A stretch of 7,780 nt of DNA from Hyphomonadaceae bacterium UBA4763. Its GTDB lineage: Bacteria > Pseudomonadota > Alphaproteobacteria > Caulobacterales > Aquidulcibacteraceae. The first letter of the stretch is position 1. The number at the start of each line of letters is the position of its first letter. Position numbers and translations under genes: made by a program. Location: contig DHHV01000108.1 of assembly GCA_002403455.1 (NCBI GenBank), forward strand, positions 1,285 to 9,064. Reading direction: 5' to 3'. Below the pieces are notes generated by a model. That model worked only from the letters and a program-made list of their open reading frames with translations. It was not told the DNA's origin and did not search any database. Below, piece by piece: positions 1 to 6,311 of the stretch.

Positions 1-1
1 C

Positions 2-466
2 AATCTGCTCGCCCTCAACGCAACGATCGAGGCCGCCCGCGCGGGCGATGCCGGTCGCGGCTTTGCGGTGGTGGCGTCCGAGGTGAAGAACCTTGCCCAG
101 CAAACCGCCAAGGCGACCGATGAAATCCGCACGCGGATCAACGAGATCCAAAGCGCGAGTAAAGACAGCGTCGATGCGATCCGCACCGTCACCCGCACGA
201 TCGAGAAGATGAACGAGATCGCCGCCGGCATTTCCGCTGGCGTGCGTCACCAAGGCGATGCGACCCGCGAGATCGCCCGCAATGTCAGCGCCGCGTCCTC
301 GAGCGCCGATGGCGCTGCGCAATTCGTCGCGCAATTGTCAGATGCGGTCCGCTCGACCGAGAGCGCCTCGCGCAATCTGCTCGATGCGGCTGGCGATCTT
401 TCCAAGCGGTCGGCGGCGATGAATGACAGCGTCCGCAGGTTCTTGACCGACCTCGCGGCAGCCTGA
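2..466 (+). CDS. Methyl-accepting chemotaxis protein, C-terminal part (5' end outside window)
   Basis: This is the cytoplasmic signalling end of a chemoreceptor, which binds CheW and CheA and controls CheA kinase activity. The reading frame is open from base 2 and ends in TGA at 464-466, so the in-frame ATG at 68 is internal and not the true start. The visible N-terminal part is the highly conserved hairpin tip: it begins NLLALNATIEAARAGDAGRG and continues FAVVASEVKNLAQQTA. The rest is Ala/Ser/Asp-rich with heptad-like spacing, as expected for the descending arm of the four-helix coiled coil. No CheB/CheR pentapeptide tether is seen at the C-terminus, which ends FLTDLAAA. The sensor, membrane and HAMP parts lie upstream, so the ligand cannot be inferred. 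It is separated from the metabolic genes by a terminator and is probably functionally unrelated to them. Confidence 0.95.
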   Translation, partial: NLLALNATIEAARAGDAGRGFAVVASEVKNLAQQTAKATDEIRTRINEIQSASKDSVDAIRTVTRTIEKMNEIAAGISAGVRHQGDATREIARNVSAASSSADGAAQFVAQLSDAVRSTESASRNLLDAAGDLSKRSAAMNDSVRRFLTDLAAA

Positions 467-500
467 CAGCTCCCCCCCGATCCATCACCCGTCCCCCTCG

Positions 501-538
501 CCCTCCTGCGCCCATCCGGCGCCGGAGGGTTTCTTTTT
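501..538 (+). terminator. Rho-independent terminator of the chemoreceptor gene
   Basis: A long GC-rich hairpin is visible. CCCTCC (501-506) pairs with GGAGGG (524-529) and GCGCC (508-512) pairs with GGCGC (518-522). There is one internal T/C mismatch (507/523) and a 5-nt loop (513-517). It is followed directly by TTTCTTTTT (530-538). This is a textbook intrinsic terminator for plus-strand transcription, 34 nt after the chemoreceptor stop codon. Read from the minus strand the same hairpin has no following T-run, so it should not efficiently end the convergent pyk-SDR transcript by the intrinsic mechanism. Confidence 0.9.
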
Positions 539-552
539 AGGCAAACGGCGTC

Positions 553-1479
553 TCACGGCGGATCATAGTCAAACACGCTCGCCGAGGCGCCAAGATCGGT
601 CATTTTCGGCGCCAACGCTTTCAGGCCATGCGCAAGCAAAGCTTCCGGGCTCCAGCCGCCGGCGGCAATGACGGACGCGACTGGGCGCGGTTGGCTGAAC
701 AAGACGATCTCATCGCCGCGCACTCCAAAGATCTGCCCACTGACGTCTTTTGCGGCATCGGCGCATAAAGCGATCGCCAGCGGCGCCACCTGCTCGGCCC
801 GCATGCGGAGCCGCATCCGCTCAACCCGCGCCGCGCTGGCCTCATCCTTGACCGGGATCGAGGCGATCATCCGCGTCCACGCGAACGGCGCGATGCAATT
901 GGCGCGCACGCCTTTGGCGGCTCCTTCCATCGCCAATATGCGCGAAAGGCCGACGACGCCCATTTTGGCGGCGGCGTAATTGGCTTGGCCGAGATTACCA
1001 ATCAGCCCCGACGTCGAGGTGAAAAACACGAACGCGCCGGCCTCCTGGTCGCGAAAGGGCTGGATCGCCGCATGGGCCAAATTATACGCGCCGCGCAAAT
1101 GCACGGCCAGCACCGCGTCCCAATCAGCCGGCGGCATTTTGTGAAACATCGCATCGCGCAATATGCCCGCCGGGTTCAGCACCGCATCCAGTCGCCCAAA
1201 CGCGCCGATCGCCCGCGCGACCATGGCTTTGGCCGCCTCGAGATCGGCGACCGAGCCGCTATCGACGATCGCCGTCCCGCCCAGCGCGCGAATTTCAGCC
1301 GCCGTCGCCTCGGCGCTCTCGGGTGCGCCCGCGTCCTCGCCGCGCAAGCCGGCGCCAACATCATTGACCAGCACGCGCGCGCCCGCCGCCGCCGCCGCCA
1401 AGGCGCAGGCTTTGCCGATGCCGCCCCCCGCGCCGGTGATGATGACGTTTTTGCCCGCCAGGATCATCCGATCGCTCAC
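553..1479 (-). CDS. SDR-family NAD(P)-dependent dehydrogenase, MFE-2 (3-hydroxyacyl-CoA dehydrogenase) type
   Basis: This 308-residue classical short-chain dehydrogenase/reductase is probably cytosolic. The nucleotide-binding motif TGAGGGIG is at residues 15-22. D40 at the end of the second strand favours NAD(H). Catalytic S155, Y168 and K172 (YAAAK) are present. The stretch GILRD...F.KM...DWD.V..VHLRG (about 105-130) and GNLGQANYAAAK match the dehydrogenase part of multifunctional enzyme type 2, known for (3R)-hydroxyacyl-CoA oxidation. As in that group, H127 stands where most SDRs have the tetrad Asn. The usual NNAG is NPAG here (102-105). The C-terminal tail (FSQPRP... to VFDYDPP) resembles stand-alone bacterial SDRs; no hydratase or SCP2 domain follows. 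The GTG start overlaps the pyk stop as GTGA (1476-1479), implying translational coupling; an in-frame ATG lies four codons downstream. The exact substrate is unknown; acyl-CoA is an inference from family likeness. Confidence 0.88.
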   Translation of the reverse strand: MSDRMILAGKNVIITGAGGGIGKACALAAAAAGARVLVNDVGAGLRGEDAGAPESAEATAAEIRALGGTAIVDSGSVADLEAAKAMVARAIGAFGRLDAVLNPAGILRDAMFHKMPPADWDAVLAVHLRGAYNLAHAAIQPFRDQEAGAFVFFTSTSGLIGNLGQANYAAAKMGVVGLSRILAMEGAAKGVRANCIAPFAWTRMIASIPVKDEASAARVERMRLRMRAEQVAPLAIALCADAAKDVSGQIFGVRGDEIVLFSQPRPVASVIAAGGWSPEALLAHGLKALAPKMTDLGASASVFDYDPP

Positions 1480-2888
1480 CCGCGCGCATAAGCCAGCCGC
1501 ATCAGATTGGTCGATCCGGGCGTGCCGAACGGCACGCCGGCGACGATCACGATGCGCGCCTGCGGCTTTACCAGCCCCGTTTCGACCGCCATGCGTGCGG
1601 CGATCTGCGTCATCTCATCGACCGAAGCCGGCTGCGGCACGATGCGCGGCTCGATGCCCCATCCGAGCGCCAGCCGGCGCGCCGCCACAAGGCTTGGCGT
1701 CAGCGCCAAAACCGGCTGCAAAGGCCGCTCGCGCGCCAGGCGCCGGGCGCTCGCCCCGGTGCTCGTATAAGCGACAATGCACCCCTGTCCCAACGCATCG
1801 GCCGCCCGCCGCGCCGCCGCCGACAAGACATCGCCGTCGCGCTCGCCGCTTTCGGGATGTTCGGCGTCCATCAAGGTCGGCCACATCGGGTCCTGCTCGG
1901 TTCGGCGGATGATGCGGTCCATCATCGCCACCGCCTCGAGCGGAAATTGCCCCGAGGCGCTTTCCGCCGACAACATCAGCGCATCGGCGCCTTCATAGAC
2001 GGCATTGGCGACGTCGCTCGCTTCGGCCCGCGTCGGCGTCGGCGCCGACACCATCGAATCCAGCATTTGCGTTGCGACGATCACCGGAATGCCGCGCGCC
2101 CGCGCCGCCCGCACGATCTGCTTTTGCGCGATCGGCACTTCTTCCGGGTCGAGTTCGACGCCCAAATCGCCGCGCGCCACCATGACCCCGTCGCAAAGGT
2201 CCAAAATCGCCCCCAAATGCTGCATCGCCGAGGGCTTTTCGATTTTGGCGAGCGCTGCGGCGCGTCCGCTCAGCAATTTGCGCAATTCGGCCATATCGGC
2301 CGGCTGTTGCACAAAGGACAACGCCACCCAGTCAACGCCAATATCAAGCGCGGCCTGCAAATCGCGATAATCTTTCTCGGTCAGCGCCGACAAGGGTAAG
2401 ATCACGCCCGGCACATTGACGCCCTTGCGATCCGAAATCGCTCCGCCTTGCGCGACGCGCGTTTCCGCCCAATCCGGTCCACAACGTTCGACTTCCAACC
2501 GCAAGCGGCCGTCATCGACCAGCAGCGCCGCGCCGGGCTTCATCGCCGCAAAAATCTCTGGATGCGGCAGGCAGACGCGCGCATGATCGCCGGGCGCCTC
2601 ATCGCGATCGAGCCGAAACGCAGCGCCGGTCGCCAGCATTTCCTTGCCATTGGCGAATTTGCCGACCCGCAATTTGGGGCCTTGCAGATCCGCCAGCACC
2701 GCCAACGGACGACCAATCTCGGCTTCCGCCGTCCGCACCGCCGCCGCATTGGCGCGGTGATCTTCATGCGCGCCATGGCTGAAATTCAGCCGGAACACAT
2801 CCGCCCCAGCGCGCGCCAATGCCGCGACCTTATCGCGACTTGCGGGACCGAGGGTGGCAACGATACGTGCATGGCGTCGACGAATCAC
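1476..2888 (-). CDS. pyk: Pyruvate kinase
   Basis: It transfers phosphate from phosphoenolpyruvate to ADP, giving pyruvate and ATP; in an ED organism this is the last step of the glyceraldehyde-3-phosphate branch. At 470 residues it is full length. Visible landmarks in order are ATLGPAS (11-17), RLNFSHG (33-39) with the ATP/PEP-site Arg, Asn and Ser, DLQGPKLRVG (67-76), catalytic K215 with metal ligand E217 in KIEKPSAM, ARGDLG with D241, and the block starting VIVATQMLDSM and running through ALMLSAESASGQFP. The C-terminal domain contains TSTGASARRLA and ends near VAGVPFGTPGSTN. K72 replaces the glutamate (E117 of rabbit muscle enzyme) linked to K+ dependence. The start is GTG at 2886-2888, supported by a GGAGGG ribosome-binding site 7 nt upstream. 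It is the first gene of a two-gene operon and diverges from zwf. Confidence 0.97.
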   Translation of the reverse strand: MIRRRHARIVATLGPASRDKVAALARAGADVFRLNFSHGAHEDHRANAAAVRTAEAEIGRPLAVLADLQGPKLRVGKFANGKEMLATGAAFRLDRDEAPGDHARVCLPHPEIFAAMKPGAALLVDDGRLRLEVERCGPDWAETRVAQGGAISDRKGVNVPGVILPLSALTEKDYRDLQAALDIGVDWVALSFVQQPADMAELRKLLSGRAAALAKIEKPSAMQHLGAILDLCDGVMVARGDLGVELDPEEVPIAQKQIVRAARARGIPVIVATQMLDSMVSAPTPTRAEASDVANAVYEGADALMLSAESASGQFPLEAVAMMDRIIRRTEQDPMWPTLMDAEHPESGERDGDVLSAAARRAADALGQGCIVAYTSTGASARRLARERPLQPVLALTPSLVAARRLALGWGIEPRIVPQPASVDEMTQIAARMAVETGLVKPQARIVIVAGVPFGTPGSTNLMRLAYARG

Positions 2889-2894
2889 AATCAG

Positions 2895-2900
2895 CCCTCC
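2895..2900 (-). promoter_or_regulatory. Ribosome binding site fixing the GTG start of pyk
   Basis: On the minus strand the bases read GGAGGG, followed by a 7-nt spacer and then GTG (2888-2886). This is a near-perfect Shine-Dalgarno sequence at a normal distance. It places the pyk start at this GTG even though no ATG lies nearby. Confidence 0.8.
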
Positions 2901-2917
2901 GCAAAGCGTTTCAATCG

Positions 2918-2934
2918 TTGTAGCTTTCCTACGC
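2918..2934. promoter_or_regulatory. Candidate operator, degenerate HexR-like palindrome
   Basis: The bases read TTGTA, a 7-nt spacer, then TACGC. HexR, the KDPG-responsive repressor of ED genes in many proteobacteria, binds a 17-bp palindrome of the form TTGTA-N7-TACAA. The left arm and spacing match exactly, but the right arm matches only three of five bases. A chance match is quite possible, and HexR itself is not encoded in this window. Confidence 0.2.
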
Positions 2935-3006
2935 GAACTTGAGTAGCCACATCCGGTTCATGTTAGCCTTGGACCCTAAACACGAGATTCCGAAAAGGAC
3001 CACGCC

Positions 3007-4455
3007 ATGAGCAATCGCGCTTTGGTGATTTTCGGCGGCACCGGCGATTTGGCGCGGCGCATGCTGTTCCCGTCGTTGTATTTTTTGCATCAGGAAGGCC
3101 GGCTCGCGCCGGATACGCGGATATTTGGGCTTGGCCGCTCGTCAATGGCGCAGGCCGACTTTGCCGACATGGTGCGCATCGCCGTCAAGGCCCGCGCCGA
3201 CGGTTATTTTGACGAGGCGACATTCGCCGCTTTTGCTGAACGCTTGAACTATCAAGCCATCGATGCCGAAGCCCATGAAGGGTTCGACGAATTGGCGCGC
3301 CGTCTAGGGCCGAATACCGAGACGACTTTTTACCTGTCAACCTCGCCCAGTCTCTATGGCGCAATTTGCGCGCGGCTGGCGAGTGCAGGCCTCAACCATG
3401 CCAACTGCCGGATTGTCTTGGAAAAGCCAATCGGTCGCGATTTGCCGAGCTCGAAAGCCATCAATGACGGCGTGGCGGCGGCTTTTTCCGAAGACCGCAC
3501 GCTGCGGATCGACCATTATTTAGGCAAAGAAACCGTCCAAAATCTGCTTGCCTTGCGCTTCGCCAATTCCTTGTTCGAGCCCTTGTGGAATTCCAATATC
3601 ATCGACCATGTCGAGATCACCATCGCCGAAACGGTTGGACTAGAGGGCCGCGCCGAATATTACGACAATTATGGCGCTTTGCGCGACATGTTGCAGAACC
3701 ATTTGCTGCAATTGCTGTGTCTGGTCGCGATGGAGCCGCCGGCCAGTCTTGATCCGGATTCAGTGCGCAATGAAAAAGTCAAAGTCTTGCGCAGCCTGCG
3801 ACCAATCACCCCGCATGACGTCGAAAAGCACTCCGTGCGCGGCCAATATCGCGCCGGCATCGCCGACGGCGCCGCCGTCAAAGGCTATGCGGATGAATCG
3901 CCCGGCTTTGCCGCCAAAGCCGAAACTTTTGTCGCCTTGCGCGCCTTCATTGACAATTGGCGCTGGGCCGGCGTGCCGTTTTATTTGCGCACCGGCAAAC
4001 GCATGGCCGAACGTCGCACCCAAATCGTTATCCAATTTCGCTGCGTGCCGCATTCGATCTTCCCAAACGCGCGCATGGTTCCCAATAAATTGATCATCAA
4101 TATCCAGCCGGAAGAGAACATCTCGCTGATCTTGATGAACAACGCCCCAGGTCTTGCGCAAAACGGCACGAAGTTACGCTCCTTGCCGCTGAATTTGTCC
4201 TTGGACGACGCCTTCAAAGACGAGCGCCCGCGCCGACGCATTGCCTATGAGCGTTTGCTGCTCGATGCGATGGCGGGCCGGTCCACCTTATTCGTGCGGC
4301 GCGACGAGGTCGAAGCGGCCTGGACCTGGGTCGATGGCATCGTCGCGGCCTGGGAGAGCCGCCAGATGGCGCCGATGCCCTATAATGCCGGCGCCTGGGG
4401 ACCGGACGACGCCGTTGTGCTGGCGCGCAGTCATAACCATTCGTGGCATAATTGA
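3007..4455 (+). CDS. zwf: Glucose-6-phosphate 1-dehydrogenase
   Basis: It oxidises glucose-6-phosphate to 6-phosphogluconolactone with reduction of NAD(P)+, the entry to the ED and oxidative pentose-phosphate routes. The 482-residue length is normal. The N-terminal Rossmann motif GGTGDL is at 10-15, followed by R17 and R18, which could contact the NADP 2'-phosphate. EKPIGRDL starts at 139. The signature RIDHYLGKE is at 167-175, with substrate-binding H170 and K174. RDMLQNHLLQL contains H232, equivalent to the catalytic base (H240 of the Leuconostoc enzyme). GVPFYLRTGKRM, in the beta+alpha domain, completes the pattern. The ATG has AAGGA 7 nt upstream. It is the first gene of the rightward cluster; edd follows after 33 nt with no pgl between. 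Cofactor preference is inferred only. Confidence 0.97.
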   Translation: MSNRALVIFGGTGDLARRMLFPSLYFLHQEGRLAPDTRIFGLGRSSMAQADFADMVRIAVKARADGYFDEATFAAFAERLNYQAIDAEAHEGFDELARRLGPNTETTFYLSTSPSLYGAICARLASAGLNHANCRIVLEKPIGRDLPSSKAINDGVAAAFSEDRTLRIDHYLGKETVQNLLALRFANSLFEPLWNSNIIDHVEITIAETVGLEGRAEYYDNYGALRDMLQNHLLQLLCLVAMEPPASLDPDSVRNEKVKVLRSLRPITPHDVEKHSVRGQYRAGIADGAAVKGYADESPGFAAKAETFVALRAFIDNWRWAGVPFYLRTGKRMAERRTQIVIQFRCVPHSIFPNARMVPNKLIINIQPEENISLILMNNAPGLAQNGTKLRSLPLNLSLDDAFKDERPRRRIAYERLLLDAMAGRSTLFVRRDEVEAAWTWVDGIVAAWESRQMAPMPYNAGAWGPDDAVVLARSHNHSWHN

Positions 4456-4488
4456 TTAACTACCGTTTTTCGTCCCAGGAGGCGCGAC

Positions 4489-6297
4489 ATGCCCTTGCAC
4501 CCCGTCCTCGACGCCATCACTGCGCGGATCGAGGCGCGCAGCCGCGACGCCCGCGCCGCTTATCTCGAAAAAACAGATGCTTGGCGTGGACGTGGGGCCT
4601 CGCGCGCGCGCTTGTCCTGCTCGAACCTCGCCCATGTCATCGCCGCCTCGCCTGGCAATGACAAGCTGCTGCAGAAGCTGGAGGACTCGGTCAATCTGGG
4701 GATCGTCACGTCTTATAACGACATGTTATCAGCGCATCAGCCCCTGGCGACCTATCCGGACCGCCTGAAAGCCGCCGCGCGCAGCGTCGGCGCCGCCGCC
4801 CAGGTCGCCGGCGGAGTGCCGGCCATGTGCGATGGCGTCACCCAAGGCCAGCCCGGCATGGAATTGTCCTTGTTCAGCCGCGACGTCATCGCGCTGTCAA
4901 CCGCAATTGCGCTCAGCCATGACGCTTTCGAGGCGGCGCTTTGCCTTGGCGTCTGCGATAAGATCGTGCCGGGCCTCGTCATCGGCGCGCTCAGCTTTGG
5001 CCATATGCCGGTGATCTTTGTGCCGGCCGGGCCAATGCCGTCGGGCCTGCCCAATAAAGAAAAAGCCAAGATCCGCGCGCTCTACGCCGAAGGCAAGATC
5101 GGCCGCGCCGCATTGCTGGAGGCTGAAAGTCAATCCTATCACAGCGCCGGCACCTGCACTTTCTATGGCACCGCCAATTCCAATCAAATGCTGATGGAGG
5201 TCATGGGCCTGCATCTCCCGGGCACGGCTTTTGTCAATCCCGGCACGCCATTGCGCGATGCGCTGACCGACGCCGCCGCCTATCGCGCCGTCGCGCTCGC
5301 CCGATCAAAAGACGCGGGCGCCTCGATGGCGGCGGTGGTTGACGCTAAAGCGATCGTCAACGCCATCGTTGGGCTCCTTTCCACCGGCGGGTCGACCAAC
5401 CACACATTGCATCTCGTCGCGATGGCGCGCGCCGCCGGCGTGTTGATCGACTGGACTGATTTTGCTGAACTTTCGGCGATAACCCCGCTCTTGTGTCGAA
5501 TGTATCCGAACGGATCGGCGGATGTGAACCATTTCCACGCCGCCGGCGGCATGGGCTTTTTGATCCGCGAATTGCTGGCCGCCGGCCTCTTGCATCCCGC
5601 GGTGCGCACCATCGCCGGCTTTGGACTTGCGGCTTACGCGCAAGAGCCGGTTTTGCGCGATGGCGCGCTCTTCTGGCAGGATGCGCCGGCGCAAAGCCTT
5701 GATTTGACGGTGCTGCGGCCTGTCGCCCACCCCTTTCAAGCCGATGGCGGCATTCGTCTGTTATCGGGCAATCTTGGCCGAGCGGTCATCAAGACCTCCG
5801 CCGTCGACCCCGCCCATCGAATCGTTGAAGCCCCAGCCTTGGTGTTCGAGGACCAAGACAGCTTCCTCGCGGCCTTCAAAGCCGGCGCGCTTGACCGCGA
5901 TTTCGTCGCTATCGTGCGCGGTCAAGGCCCGAAAGCCAATGGGATGCCCGAATTGCACAAGCTGTCGCCGCAATTGTCGTTGTTGCAAGATCGCGGCTTC
6001 AAGGTCGCTTTGGTGACCGACGGACGCATGTCGGGTGCGTCCGGCAAGACGCCAGCGGCGCTGCATGTGACGCCGGAAGCGGCCGAACAGGGCGCGATTG
6101 CGCGGCTTCGCGACGGCGATATCATCCGTTTGGACGCGGAAAAAGGCGTTTTGGAAGCAAAAATTGCGCCTGAAATGCTGCTTACGCGCCCGATTTTGGG
6201 CGTTAAACAACAGCATTTTGGCCTTGGCCGCGAGCTTTTTGAGGGTTTTCGCCGACAAGTGAGCGGCGCAGAGGCTGGCGCAAGCCTGTTCTTTTGA
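4489..6297 (+). CDS. edd: Phosphogluconate dehydratase (6-phosphogluconate dehydratase)
   Basis: It dehydrates 6-phosphogluconate to 2-keto-3-deoxy-6-phosphogluconate (KDPG), the defining ED step, using an iron-sulphur cluster. The protein has 602 residues, typical for Edd. Family features of the IlvD/Edd group are visible: SYNDMLSAHQP near the N-terminus, C114 in MCDGVTQGQPGMELSLFSRD, C156 in LGVCDKIVPG (followed by D157 and K158), and C223 in HSAGTCTFYGTANSNQM. These three cysteines are the expected Fe-S ligands. STGGSTNHTLHL and the C-terminal DGRMSGASGKTPAALHVTPEA are also present. The longer CDGVTQG block and the HSAGTC...FYGTANSN context favour Edd over dihydroxyacid dehydratase, and the gene neighbourhood agrees. 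The ATG is preceded by AGGAGG (4477-4482) with a 6-nt spacer, the strongest ribosome-binding site of the cluster. Confidence 0.97.
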   Translation: MPLHPVLDAITARIEARSRDARAAYLEKTDAWRGRGASRARLSCSNLAHVIAASPGNDKLLQKLEDSVNLGIVTSYNDMLSAHQPLATYPDRLKAAARSVGAAAQVAGGVPAMCDGVTQGQPGMELSLFSRDVIALSTAIALSHDAFEAALCLGVCDKIVPGLVIGALSFGHMPVIFVPAGPMPSGLPNKEKAKIRALYAEGKIGRAALLEAESQSYHSAGTCTFYGTANSNQMLMEVMGLHLPGTAFVNPGTPLRDALTDAAAYRAVALARSKDAGASMAAVVDAKAIVNAIVGLLSTGGSTNHTLHLVAMARAAGVLIDWTDFAELSAITPLLCRMYPNGSADVNHFHAAGGMGFLIRELLAAGLLHPAVRTIAGFGLAAYAQEPVLRDGALFWQDAPAQSLDLTVLRPVAHPFQADGGIRLLSGNLGRAVIKTSAVDPAHRIVEAPALVFEDQDSFLAAFKAGALDRDFVAIVRGQGPKANGMPELHKLSPQLSLLQDRGFKVALVTDGRMSGASGKTPAALHVTPEAAEQGAIARLRDGDIIRLDAEKGVLEAKIAPEMLLTRPILGVKQQHFGLGRELFEGFRRQVSGAEAGASLFF

Positions 6298-6311
6298 GCT
6301 AAACGGCGCCG

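Larger units (their letters stand above)
2889..3006. promoter_or_regulatory. Divergent pyk / zwf intergenic control region
   Basis: This 118-nt spacer must hold the promoters for the leftward pyk-SDR operon and the rightward zwf-edd-glk-eda cluster, because both outer genes start here in opposite directions. The zwf ribosome-binding site AAGGA (2995-2999) lies 7 nt before ATG. A possible zwf -35 (TTGAGT, 2939-2944) has no convincing -10, and a possible leftward -10 (TACAAC, minus strand, about 2917-2922) has no convincing -35. I therefore do not assign exact promoters. Two imperfect inverted repeats occur: TTGTA-N7-TACGC at 2918-2934 and TGTTAG...CTAAACA at 2961-2982. Either could be an operator, but neither is proven. 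Confidence 0.65.

Noticed and set aside
68..466. A separate short chemoreceptor-like protein starting at ATG 68
   Set aside because: The same frame is open to base 2 and encodes the conserved receptor tip upstream of this Met, so it is an internal residue of a longer receptor.
985..1491. Plus-strand open frame of 168 codons opposite the SDR gene
   Set aside because: It is Arg/Ala/Gln-rich with no recognisable domain and lies fully antisense to a clear SDR with intact motifs. Long antisense frames are expected in GC-rich DNA.
1163..1912. Plus-strand open frame of 249 codons across the SDR-pyk junction
   Set aside because: The Ala/Pro/Arg low-complexity composition and its position antisense to two well-supported genes mark it as a shadow frame.
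1857..2399. Plus-strand open frame of 180 codons antisense to pyk
   Set aside because: It is His/Arg-rich without motifs, and it covers the conserved catalytic core of pyruvate kinase on the other strand.
4456..4488. Possible small gene or terminator between zwf and edd, including a run of five T
   Set aside because: Only 33 nt are available, no hairpin precedes the T-run, and the stretch holds the edd ribosome-binding site.
5761..6258. Minus-strand open frame of 165 codons inside edd
   Set aside because: No family resemblance is seen, and edd is intact on the opposite strand over the whole stretch.
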